Below are positions 37,701 through 46,527 of a DNA stretch of 64,000 nucleotides, in pieces. The first letter of the stretch is position 1. Every line of letters starts with the position of its first letter. Below the pieces are notes generated by a model that did not search any database, was not told the origin of the DNA, and was given only the letters and a program-made list of their open reading frames with translations. Both the position numbers and the translations under genes were made by a program. Source of the stretch: Colwellia sp. 75C3 (GTDB taxonomy: Bacteria > Pseudomonadota > Gammaproteobacteria > Enterobacterales > Alteromonadaceae); contig NZ_PJAU01000033.1 of assembly GCF_002836255.1 (NCBI RefSeq), positions 248,001 to 312,000 of the forward strand, written 5' to 3'.

Positions 37701-38085
37701 CCTGAAAACTATAATGAGTAAATTGTTGGCTTTTGGTATTAAAATAATTGAGGCCACCGCCACGTGTACCAAGCCAAAGGTTACCGTCGCGATCTTCTAT
37801 AATTATTGTAATGTAATTATGGGATAGGGAATTAACATTATTCAGTTCGTGCTGAAAAATTTTTAAGTTATAACCATCATACCTAGCAAGCCCATCTTGT
37901 GTACCTAACCACAAAAAACCCGTGCTATCTTGGAAAACACTGTATATGGCATTCTGAGGTAATCCATTTTCAATAGTGAGGTGTTGAAAGCGAATAGAAG
38001 GCTCTACCGCTGATGCTATTGAAGAATAGAAGAGTACACATATTAGAAGTAAAAGAGAGCAGGTAAGTGTTATTTTTTTAAACAA
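34783..38085 (-). CDS. two-component-regulator propeller/Y_Y_Y receptor with GGDEF output (copy 2)
   Basis: It has the same architecture as its downstream neighbour: signal peptide, about 14 blades, Y_Y_Y, membrane helix, shorter coiled coil and GGDEF. The catalytic motif is RWGGEEF with RKSD as the inhibitory site. The two proteins are closely similar in blades 12-14, Y_Y_Y and GGDEF, and less so in the middle blades and the cytoplasmic linker, where copy 1 has about 20 extra residues. This pattern suggests a tandem duplication followed by divergence in the sensing part, so the two may report different ligands to the same c-di-GMP pool. Confidence 0.9.
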   Translation of the reverse strand: MFKKITLTCSLLLLICVLFYSSIASAVEPSIRFQHLTIENGLPQNAIYSVFQDSTGFLWLGTQDGLARYDGYNLKIFQHELNNVNSLSHNYITIIIEDRDGNLWLGTRGGGLNYFNTKSQQFTHYSFQANNANSLSHNDVWSIIEDNQGNLWLGTDGGLNHFNTKTQQFTRYPHQVNNPNSLSHNEVRSIVEDSQGNLWLGTRKGGLNYFNTKTQQFTHYRHQTNDSNSLSNNGIHVIVEDSQGNLWIGTEGGLNHFNTQKKQFSHYRHQVNNSNSLSDDVIYSITKDSQDSLWIGTGGGLNHFNIKSEQVIRYQNQSNNIHSLSDDVVNSIIEGSHGNLWVGTGAGLNHFNTKNELFNHYHHQANDPYSLSDDDVWSLTEDSQGDVWVSTRSGGLNHFNTKQKQFTHYRHQADNPNSLNSDNIRRVIEDKQGNLWIATVGGGLNHFNRKTQEFKHYRHLINEPNSLSDDVVWNILKDKQNNLWLATNSGLNYFNTKTQQFTRYRHQANDPNSLSHDNLFTMAEDKQGNIWIGTDGGGLTHFNTKKQIFTNYLHQEDDLNSLSNNTVNHIMEDSHSNLWIGTSRGLNLFNTKTKKFKRYNTENGLLNNIAYSIEEDNQGYIWISTNQGLTRMDPKTETFSHYDVGDGLQSNEFNSTASFKSKTGELFFGGIKGFNRFFPEKIIDDIQPPTVVITDMLLLNKSVPIISIDKPITEKNTHFSLTQAIHLTEAITLTHKDNIIAFEFSALHFSNAKKNQFAYQLVGWDENWVHTDYKNRRATYTNLPHGEYTFRVKASNADGYWNKDGTSLHITILPPPWKTWWAYTLFGLFLLSLVLAFINSQRKKVIFERHLNTQLENKVAERTAELQSTNTQLEELSLTDQLTGLRNRRYLQNNLQSDLDLILRMNSPSKFNHLDKRTNESDLIFFLIDLDHFKQVNDIHGHSAGDAVLIQIQSILEQVFRKSDHLVRWGGEEFLVVARFSNRDYAPKLAEKLRRTVEAHDFDIGQGEILKKTCSIGFACFPFVLDKPECLAWEQVIDIADHCMYAAKKSKRNSWVGLNNIDCSEDNLFSNITGKTQDLIELKKLAVESSITDKSRLKWD

Positions 38086-38165
38086 AAGATCATCAACGTA
38101 GAAATATATTTATTGCGTTAATCTTAACCTATTAAGCATAAAATTCGACCATGTATAAGGGCAAG

Positions 38166-38204
38166 ATTACAATTTAAAACAGCCTTGGTAACGGGTTGGT
38201 TACA
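38166..38204. repeat. upstream block duplicated with the propeller receptor gene (copy 2)
   Basis: Partner of 34596-34634, in the gene-free stretch 38086-38387. Besides this block and the hairpin at 38355-38383 nothing else was recognised there. Confidence 0.7.
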
Positions 38205-38354
38205 TGTCTGTGGTTTTGTTTGCCGTTGAGCACCTAGTGTTTCTGATGTTAATACTTGGTGACTCTTTTGATGGGGACAGCTGTTTTTTCGCGGTTCTAT
38301 ATGGCAGTTGAGATTTACAAGTTTGATTAGAATTGATGATATGACAATACAAAG

Positions 38355-38383
38355 AACTACCGCCTAATAATTAGGCGGTAGTT
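38355..38383 (-). terminator. hairpin after fghA, probable terminator
   Basis: AACTACCGCCTAA (38355-38367) and TTAGGCGGTAGTT (38371-38383) form a perfect 13-bp stem right after the fghA stop; the T-rich tail is weak (CTTTGTATTGTC). Confidence 0.65.
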
Positions 38384-38387
38384 GCCA

Positions 38388-39239
38388 TTACTTACTTAAA
38401 TGCTTGGCGTGAAAGCGCAGATGCTCTTCAATAAATGCTGAGATAAAATAGTAGCTGTGGTCATAACCTTCATGAAGGTTTAATTCCAATGGATAGTTAC
38501 TGGCTTTTGCTGCCGCTTCTAACGATTCAGGCTTTAGCTGCTCAGTGAGAAAGTCATCCGCTAGGCCTTGGTCAACTTTCGCTGGAACAAGCTCGGTTGC
38601 GCGTCGCATTAATTCACTGGCATCATGATTAAGCCAAGTTGCTTTGTCTTTACCCAGGTAAGCGGTAAAGGCTTTTTTGCCCCAAGGCGCATTCACTGGA
38701 TTGCAAATTGGGCTAAACGCCGACATTGAGCTATAACGATCAGGATTTAACATGGCAATGGTCAATGCGCCATGTCCACCCATTGAATGTCCGCTAATGG
38801 CGCGTTTATCTGATACAGGGAAGGTCGCTTCAATTATCTGAGGTAATTCATTAACCACGTAATCGTACATTTGAAAATGACGATTCCAAGGTGCTTGCGT
38901 AGCATTCACATAAAACCCAGCGCCTTGACCTAAATCATAACCTTCATCATTAGCGACTTCTTCACCACGAGGGCTAGTATCAGGCGCAACAATGGCAATA
39001 CCTAACTCAGCAGCCATGCGCAGTGCACCTGCTTTTTGCATAAAATTTTCATCGGTGCAGGTAAGGCCAGAAAGCCAATACAATACCGGGACTTTTTCTC
39101 CGCTTGATACTTGTGGAGGCAAGTAAATAGCAAATCGCATAGTGCAATTTAACGTTTTAGATTGATGGCTATATTGCTTGTGCCAGCCACCAAAACTTTT
39201 GTTCATGCTTACGTTTTCAATTAAATGGTCAGTTGTCAT
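38388..39239 (-). CDS. fghA: S-formylglutathione hydrolase
   Basis: An esterase-D type alpha/beta hydrolase of 283 residues. The nucleophile is in SGHSMGGHGAL, the acid and His are in the C-terminal region (HEGYDHSYYFI), and the WLSGLTCTDENFMQKAGA block is typical of the family. It hydrolyses S-formylglutathione to formate and glutathione, the second step of glutathione-dependent formaldehyde removal. The first-step dehydrogenase is encoded 97 bases upstream on the same strand. AAGG lies upstream of the ATG. The protein is cytoplasmic. Confidence 0.95.
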   Translation of the reverse strand: MTTDHLIENVSMNKSFGGWHKQYSHQSKTLNCTMRFAIYLPPQVSSGEKVPVLYWLSGLTCTDENFMQKAGALRMAAELGIAIVAPDTSPRGEEVANDEGYDLGQGAGFYVNATQAPWNRHFQMYDYVVNELPQIIEATFPVSDKRAISGHSMGGHGALTIAMLNPDRYSSMSAFSPICNPVNAPWGKKAFTAYLGKDKATWLNHDASELMRRATELVPAKVDQGLADDFLTEQLKPESLEAAAKASNYPLELNLHEGYDHSYYFISAFIEEHLRFHAKHLSK

Positions 39240-39336
39240 GGTAAAACCTTAAGATGTTACCCCTGTTCATTTATGGTATGAAAGGGGTAACGGACTAATT
39301 ATTACGATGGAATAGTGTTATTGATTGAAATGGATG

Positions 39337-40497
<1,161 letters not shown>

Positions 40498-40681
40498 TTA
40501 ATTGGGTTGTAGCGTAGCGCTAGATGCTACATTTGAGTCTAGTCTACGCTATTTATTTCAGCATGATAATACGTTAATACGTAATTCACTGTTACTGTTT
40601 GGCAATAATCGCAATTGAATTATTACCAGTAAATTCATTTAGTTATACTTTTTTAAATGATTATACGTTAAGTCATTCACG

Positions 40682-41008
40682 TTAATGGCTATGCCCTTGA
40701 GAAAGGTTAATGGTAGCAATTCCTATTGCAACCAATCCCATGCCAAGCCATGTGGTTAAATCAAGGTGCTGGCGGTAAATAACGGCAGACAATAAAGTCA
40801 CAGTAATAATAGCTAGTCCTGCCCAAAGTGCATGGACGATACCAATAGGCATGCCTTTCATTGCTTGTCCTAAAAACATGAATGCAGCTAAATGCCCGAG
40901 TAATACTAAAGCGCTTGCTAGTGGTTTAGTAAAACCATCAGTTTCTTTTAATGCTACATGAGACATTGCTTCTGCAGCGACACCTAAAAAAAGGAATAAC
41001 CAACTCAT
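40682..41008 (-). CDS. small multidrug resistance (SMR) family transporter
   Basis: Four membrane helices are packed into 108 residues. The essential membrane Glu is E13 in GVAAEAMSHVALK, and HALWAGLAIITVTLL matches the conserved Trp-Gly loop of EmrE. SMR proteins are dimeric proton-coupled exporters of cationic compounds or, in some subfamilies, guanidinium. The Ser-His in place of the usual Gly-Thr after E13 and the His-rich tail GHSH are unusual. It diverges from the LysR gene at 41180, which is the likely regulator. Confidence 0.9.
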   Translation of the reverse strand: MSWLFLFLGVAAEAMSHVALKETDGFTKPLASALVLLGHLAAFMFLGQAMKGMPIGIVHALWAGLAIITVTLLSAVIYRQHLDLTTWLGMGLVAIGIATINLSQGHSH

Positions 41009-41179
41009 ATTTACTTCCTATACTGTTATGCAGACTATTGCAGTCTGCCAATGCTGAGTGAGTCATACATGGCTTGACTTACTCGCAGCGCGTTTTCTTG
41101 ATGGATGCTATTATATTTGTTTCTGAATAAATGATAATATACTGATTTGGAAAATCACTTGTACATATAGGTAATAATC

Positions 41180-42046
41180 ATGCAGTGGGATGGTATCAGC
41201 GAATTTGTTTACGTTGCGGAAAACGAGAGCTTTACCTTGGCCTCAAAAAAAATGGCGATATCGACAGCGCAAGTTAGTCGTCAGGTCAGTGCGTTAGAAA
41301 AACGACTTAATATCAAATTATTTTATCGTACAACGCGCAAAGTATCCCTAACGGAAGAAGGACGCATTTTTTATCAGCACTGTCGCAGTGTACTCGATGG
41401 TCTCGATGCTGCAGAACGTGCTATTACCAATTTACAAACTAAACCCCAAGGTAAAATTAAATTAACAGCGCCAGTAGCCTATGGTGAGAAACAAATATTA
41501 CCGCTAGTGAATAATTTTCTAAAGCAATATAGCGATGTGGAAGTGTCCGCTTATTTAAGTAATCAACAAGTTGACTTAGTTGAAGACGGTTATGACTTAG
41601 CTATTCGTTTGGGTAAGTTAAGTGACTCGACCATGATGGCAAAAAAATTGGGCAAGAGAACAAACTACCTTTGTGCATCGCCTGATTATTTGGCCAAACA
41701 CGGTGTACCCCATTCAATATCAGAGCTTAATAAGCACAGTTGTTTATTAGGAACATTAGACTATTGGCATTTTAGGGAATCAGGCCGAGAAAAGAGTCTC
41801 CGCGTAACGGGTAGATTACGTTATAACAATGGTTACAGTTTGACTGATGCGGCATTGAAGGGCTTAGGTATAGTGCAGTTACCTGATTATTATGTTGAAA
41901 AACAGATCGAAAATGGTGAACTGGTGACGCTATTAGATAATTATCGTGCCCCAGACGAAGGCATATGGGCGGTTTATCCTCAAAATCGGCATTTGTCGCC
42001 GAAAATAAGGTTACTTGTCGACTATTTGGCAGAACAGCTACTTTAA
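41180..42046 (+). CDS. LysR-family transcriptional regulator
   Basis: The N-terminal winged HTH (residues 3-62, with NESFTLASKKMAISTAQVSRQVSALEKRL in two adjoining helices) is followed by a type 2 periplasmic-binding-like effector domain (about 90-285). Length (288) is normal. It belongs to the large group close to DsdC- or AaeR-type regulators with a TKPQGKIKLTAPVAYGE linker strand. The divergent SMR gene starts 171 bases away, and the frmA-fghA unit is beyond it, so control of the transporter is the simplest guess. The inducer is unknown. Confidence 0.93.
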   Translation: MQWDGISEFVYVAENESFTLASKKMAISTAQVSRQVSALEKRLNIKLFYRTTRKVSLTEEGRIFYQHCRSVLDGLDAAERAITNLQTKPQGKIKLTAPVAYGEKQILPLVNNFLKQYSDVEVSAYLSNQQVDLVEDGYDLAIRLGKLSDSTMMAKKLGKRTNYLCASPDYLAKHGVPHSISELNKHSCLLGTLDYWHFRESGREKSLRVTGRLRYNNGYSLTDAALKGLGIVQLPDYYVEKQIENGELVTLLDNYRAPDEGIWAVYPQNRHLSPKIRLLVDYLAEQLL

Positions 42047-42100
42047 TTTTGTCGCTTTCCTAATGCTATGGGAGGTAACCTCAACGGTTAAATAGTACTA

Positions 42101-42125
42101 TCAAGCATCAAGCATCAAGCATCAA
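42101..42125. repeat. 7-bp tandem repeat (TCAAGCA) after the LysR gene
   Basis: Three full copies of TCAAGCA and a partial fourth. It lies in the gene-free stretch 42047-42350, where nothing else was recognised. Confidence 0.85.
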
Positions 42126-42350
42126 ACCTCAGACGTCAGGGGCAGCCGACATCAAAGTTGCCCTAAGTAATCTCATTCTATTAGTTAATCTTACCCTCTA
42201 ATGTTTACCTTCTGTGTATAAATATGGTGATTTTAACTGCCTTTTACCTATCCAACATCAAAGTACATGAACCATCTACCTTGAAATGTGATGGCTGAAG
42301 ATACCTTAAACCAGCATAAGTACTCTATGCGCTATTGATAGGTAATTTAC

Positions 42351-43415
42351 TTATTGCTTTTTACCACAATCAGGACAAAAATTGGCAGACTCAGGTGTTT
42401 TACCACCACATCCAGTGCAAAACTGACTCTTTTTGACTTGTTCGGTACCACAATCAGGACAAAAGTTAACACCAGCAGCTAATATTTTCTGGCAAGAGCA
42501 GCAACAATTACGGGTGTCGTTTGTGCTTGGTTGTTTAGTGTTTTTACCACTGTCCATCATATCAGCATTCATATTCATCATTTGATTGCCAATACCCATA
42601 CCAACACCCATACCTACGCCGGCGCCAGCAACATTACCCTCAGATTCATTGGATGCCGCTTTTTCGGCAACATCGAACGTTTTCACGGTATTGTAATCTT
42701 CACCATAAAGATCAAACTCGGCTTTTTTTGCCAACATTTCTTTTAATCTAACTACACTATCATCATCTTGTGGAACATTGATTGAACTTAAATAAAAGTT
42801 AACAATTTCAATACCAAAACGGTTAAATTCAGCGCTGACATCATGTTTTAATGCGGCAGACATTTCATTAAGCTGGCTGCTTATCGTTAAGATAGAAACG
42901 CCGTCGTTAATAATTTTAGCGGAAATGAAGTCTTTAATGCGGCTCATTAAATGGCCACGAAAATAATCGCTAACTTGCTGCGCATCAAATTCATCAACGG
43001 TGCCAACTAGCTCAGCAACGAACTTTTTAGCATCAATGATTTTCATACCAAATTGGCCAAAAGCTCTAACAGGTACTAGCACTTTATAAACAGGGTCTAA
43101 AACCGGAATAGGCTCTTGCGTACCCCATTTCATATCTAGATTTACCGCTTTATTAACAAAGTATATCTCGGCGGCAAAAGGCGTTTCATTACCAAAGGGA
43201 ATATTGACGATATGTTCTAGCAGCGGAATATTGGCTGTTTTTAAGGTATGACGGCCAGGCTCTAATACATCTAGGGCTTTACCATCCTTGTAAAATACCG
43301 CTTGTTGGGCTTGATTAACAATAACTTGAGTGCCCCAAACTAAGCCATCATGAGGCCAACGCCAAGCAAAAACATCACTGGGACCATCGTATTTTACGCG
43401 ATCAATTATATCCAT
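42351..43415 (-). CDS. SPFH-domain (virion core protein-type) protein with C-terminal zinc ribbons
   Basis: Residues 20-225 are an SPFH-like domain of the YdjI/virion-core type (LVWGTQVIVNQAQQAVF, then VNLDMKWGTQEPI). A Gly/Met-rich linker near 265-285 leads to three zinc ribbon pieces: CCCSCQ..FCPDCG, FCTGCG and FCPDCGKK. In Bacillus, YdjI-type proteins sit with PspA-like membrane-stress genes. Here the partner, 29 bases upstream on the same strand, is a membrane protein with zinc ribbons and a TerB domain. Shared zinc ribbons suggest direct contact. A membrane-scaffold or stress role is inferred. Confidence 0.85.
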   Translation of the reverse strand: MDIIDRVKYDGPSDVFAWRWPHDGLVWGTQVIVNQAQQAVFYKDGKALDVLEPGRHTLKTANIPLLEHIVNIPFGNETPFAAEIYFVNKAVNLDMKWGTQEPIPVLDPVYKVLVPVRAFGQFGMKIIDAKKFVAELVGTVDEFDAQQVSDYFRGHLMSRIKDFISAKIINDGVSILTISSQLNEMSAALKHDVSAEFNRFGIEIVNFYLSSINVPQDDDSVVRLKEMLAKKAEFDLYGEDYNTVKTFDVAEKAASNESEGNVAGAGVGMGVGMGIGNQMMNMNADMMDSGKNTKQPSTNDTRNCCCSCQKILAAGVNFCPDCGTEQVKKSQFCTGCGGKTPESANFCPDCGKKQ

Positions 43416-43444
43416 AGGTACTCCTAGTATTTATCACTGTTGAA

Positions 43445-45148
43445 CTAACTTACATTACTCTCTGGGGCTAAGGCTAGTTTAGCGTCGAGATATAATTTAG
43501 TACGCGTTTCTTTAATTCTTATATCAATTTCTATGGCTAAAATATTAAACTTTTTACCAAATAATATTAACAACTCATGTTCTTTCTTTGAGATTTCACC
43601 GTCTATTAGGCACATTTCGATCATTTTAATGAGCCAAGCTGAAGCATCTAGTGCCTCATCGGGGGCTAACATTTTTAATTCGCCATTCTCACCGGCAAGC
43701 ATTACTTCGTCTAAAACATGTTGAGGTATTTTACGTTTTCTGGAAAATTCACTTAATAAGGCTATTTCTTTGGGATGTGCCTTACCATCAGCAAGTAAAA
43801 TAAGTACCAAGCCTGAAAGCAACGAAATAGGATCGAATATTTGTCCTCGTGATTTACCTGGCCCCGACTCTATTGAAAATGACTTTCCTTTTAACTGAAC
43901 AACCCGATTTATATGGGGAGTAAAGCCGTTTAAAACCCAATCAAGTTCGCCATGATTAAAAGTACTGTGACAGTATTGGCAACTATCGTGATAGCTTTCA
44001 GATTGAGGAGCCCCACAACTATAACAATGCAGCGAATGTAATCCTTTTTTGGTGTTACTGAGCACACCATTTTTTCTGATTAGAGTTAAATGATGAGCAT
44101 AATAACCGGTAATGCTTTTTACTTTAGCCTCAAAGGAAACTTTAGTCGCTTTCCATTTAACCAGTACAAAAACTTTATCAAATTCATCACCAAACTCAAC
44201 ACTACTGACTTCGCACAGACCTAATTCAACGTCATCAAAATAATGATTTTTCAATTCATTCTTATTAAAATAATCGACATAAGTGGCATGAGCAATTGGT
44301 TGTATTGGCGCTGAATTTTGTGATAACCATGCTTTTTGTAATCGCCAAAATATAACACTAACCCTATCTTCAATAACGGGTAAATTAAACGCGGCATCAA
44401 CCACTTGATATTCAGCAACGCCTTTAATTTGTCTTTTAGCATTTTGAAAACGCCATTCCTCTTCCTGAGTGATTTTAGCTAATATCCAATCATATTCTCC
44501 AGATGTGACTAATGAATTACAGGCTTGGCATTGTTCAAATTTACTGAGTAATAAAGTAGCACCACAATTAGGGCATATACCTTCAATTAACCCCGGTTGT
44601 GAACGCGTTTTAACGCCTGGTAAACGGATATAAGTCCAGTATTCAACTGAGTAAGTATAAGGCGGTAATTTATGGGGATGTTTAGTGCGATTGGTTTTTT
44701 CTGTGATAAGTCGAGCCTGACTTGAAATTTTAAAGTGTAAGGTTTCAAAAAATTTGTCAGCCTCAATACCGACTAGTTCACAATGATTTATAGATAGATC
44801 GTCTATTTTTCGATGACGTTGATGCTTTTTTTGAATAGTAAACTGAATAACATAGCGTTGAAAAATACCGTCGGTTATGAAACCTCTAGCTGAGCTCATA
44901 TCATGTTTAGACCAAGCCTCTTTGATAATAAAAAACGCTTTTTCAACACGAGTTATCATGTGATTTTTATCAAAGTCAGGGTCGAGCGCAATTATTTTAT
45001 TATGCTGAGTTTGTTGTTTATTTTTATTCTGCTTTTTTACGCCACGACTAATGACTTTATGGACCACGTTATGTTGCTTTTTCTCACTTGATTTGTAGAT
45101 TCTATAGATAATAAATGACAATGAGAGTACGAAAAAAAAAGTAAACAT
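43445..45148 (-). CDS. membrane-anchored Tim44-like / zinc-ribbon / TerB-domain protein
   Basis: A short N-terminal membrane helix (1-17) is followed by a basic linker and two similar units of a Tim44-like domain plus zinc ribbon. The first covers about 60-215 and ends in CPNCGATLLLSKFEQCQAC; the second covers about 255-400 and ends in CYSCGAP..CQYC. A TerB domain follows at about 435-545 (LLSGLVLILLADGKAHPKEIALL and MIEMCLIDGEISKKEHELL, each with acidic metal-site residues). TerB domains are linked to tellurite and membrane-stress responses. With the SPFH partner gene it looks like a two-gene membrane-associated module of unknown function. Confidence 0.8.
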   Translation of the reverse strand: MFTFFFVLSLSFIIYRIYKSSEKKQHNVVHKVISRGVKKQNKNKQQTQHNKIIALDPDFDKNHMITRVEKAFFIIKEAWSKHDMSSARGFITDGIFQRYVIQFTIQKKHQRHRKIDDLSINHCELVGIEADKFFETLHFKISSQARLITEKTNRTKHPHKLPPYTYSVEYWTYIRLPGVKTRSQPGLIEGICPNCGATLLLSKFEQCQACNSLVTSGEYDWILAKITQEEEWRFQNAKRQIKGVAEYQVVDAAFNLPVIEDRVSVIFWRLQKAWLSQNSAPIQPIAHATYVDYFNKNELKNHYFDDVELGLCEVSSVEFGDEFDKVFVLVKWKATKVSFEAKVKSITGYYAHHLTLIRKNGVLSNTKKGLHSLHCYSCGAPQSESYHDSCQYCHSTFNHGELDWVLNGFTPHINRVVQLKGKSFSIESGPGKSRGQIFDPISLLSGLVLILLADGKAHPKEIALLSEFSRKRKIPQHVLDEVMLAGENGELKMLAPDEALDASAWLIKMIEMCLIDGEISKKEHELLILFGKKFNILAIEIDIRIKETRTKLYLDAKLALAPESNVS

Positions 45149-45457
45149 AGCATGCTTCTATTAAAAATTTCAGATAAAAAACCTTACGATAGAGTAGGGT
45201 GTTTTATTAATGACTAACAGTTTTTATTGATTAAATTTATATTTTTATAAGCAGTTATTACTATTTTTTATCTTACTTTATAATAATAGATGTTATTGAA
45301 TACAATATACTTTATTGTTTATTTGATGATGATTAGTAGAGTAATGCTTTATATATTATGGCTTTATTGCTAATGAGCTTCTCATGTTCGAACCTTGAGC
45401 TTGCTCAAAAAGAGTGTTAGCGTCGCTGTAAATTCGTACTATTTTAGGTAACCACTT
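45149..45457. other. AT-rich gene-free stretch before the Pro/His-rich protein
   Basis: No gene recognised. TTGAGC-TT-GCTCAA near 45400 is a short inverted repeat of unknown meaning; the last part is the leader of the gene at 45458. Confidence 0.5.
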
Positions 45458-45859
45458 ATGACAAAATTACAACTGTCAGCAGTTTCATTAATCATCATCG
45501 CCACAGCTGGCCTGACAATATTTAATCTTTCAAATGATGATACTAATCAGGAGGTAAACCCCTCAACAATCGAACAGAGTCAAAGCAAAATAAGCGTTGT
45601 ACAAGACGATAAACCTCCGGTGAACGTAGCGAAAATAGATCGCAATGCATTACCTGTTGCTCATGGAGTTGCCGATGAAAATGGTAAACAAATACATGCA
45701 GATGATCAGCCTAGGAGGTTACCACCACCTCCGCTATCAGCACCAGACAGCCAATATAATAAAAAGCAAAGTGATACTGCTTCCGATCATGGCCATGAAA
45801 AAAGTCATTCATCAGACCACGAAAATTCTCCACCGCCACCAGTAGGGGCAAATAAATAA
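45458..45859 (+). CDS. small membrane-anchored or secreted protein rich in Pro, His, Asp and Ser
   Basis: An N-terminal hydrophobic segment (5-24) could be a signal anchor or signal peptide. The rest of the 133 residues looks disordered: poly-proline RLPPPPLSAP, the tail DHGHEKSHSSDHEN, and PPPPVGANK at the end. TTTAGG is near the right distance before the ATG, and a terminator follows, so it is probably a real gene. The clustered His and Asp in the tail could bind metal ions. No family was recognised. It precedes the secreted collagenase gene but is separated from it by about 670 bases and a terminator. Confidence 0.65.
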   Translation: MTKLQLSAVSLIIIATAGLTIFNLSNDDTNQEVNPSTIEQSQSKISVVQDDKPPVNVAKIDRNALPVAHGVADENGKQIHADDQPRRLPPPPLSAPDSQYNKKQSDTASDHGHEKSHSSDHENSPPPPVGANK

Positions 45860-45870
45860 TTAACTAAATT

Positions 45871-45894
45871 AAACCTCTTTATTGAGGTTTTTTT
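45871..45894 (+). terminator. terminator after the Pro/His-rich protein gene
   Basis: AAACCTC (45871-45877), a 6-base loop and GAGGTTT (45884-45890), then further T residues. Confidence 0.85.
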
Positions 45895-46208
45895 CACTAG
45901 CACTAGCAAATTTATTACTGAAGTTTGTTAATAATTAAAACCCTCCCGTTAATATTTCTAGTTAGTTACCTAAACTACTTAGCTAAGTGTAAAGCCTTTC
46001 TGAAACTAAAAACCATGCAAATAACCTCTTATTCATAAATAATTAACACAAATGTAAACAGATTGTAATAAATAAGTAAATAATTAATGATTGTTTTATA
46101 ATTTATAAAACAGATACTTAGACGTTATAGAAGGCTATTTTCTTCTTTTAACTCACTGTTTACTAGCTCAAGCCCTGTTTCTTTTGTGTACAACGTAAAA
46201 TGAGTAGG

Positions 46209-46228
46209 ATATATTGCATACAATATAT
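46209..46228. promoter_or_regulatory. inverted repeat upstream of the collagenase gene
   Basis: ATATATTG-CATA-CAATATAT is a perfect 8-bp inverted repeat with a 4-base spacer, about 300 bases before the collagenase start. It may be an operator. The rest of 45895-46527 has no gene that I can support and is very AT-rich. Confidence 0.4.
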
Positions 46229-46527
46229 TGGTATTATTCGGCTACATTTTCAGTATTTAAAACAGGTTTTCGGTAGTAGATATAACTAGATAAATAAGGA
46301 TATTAATAGATTTTAGCTTGGAAGGTCACTATGCATTTCTCTTCAGATACTTCTCCGACCAAACCAAAAGCTGGGCTAATAATTTATTAAGAAAAAATGC
46401 AATGCTAGCGCTTTTCTAGCGAGTAGAGATAACTTTATTTCTACTAAAGAGGTCATTCAAGAAGCAAATAAAAACAATAAAAAACGGGTAAACACTGCAT
46501 AGTTTACTACGTCAAATGGGAAATCTA

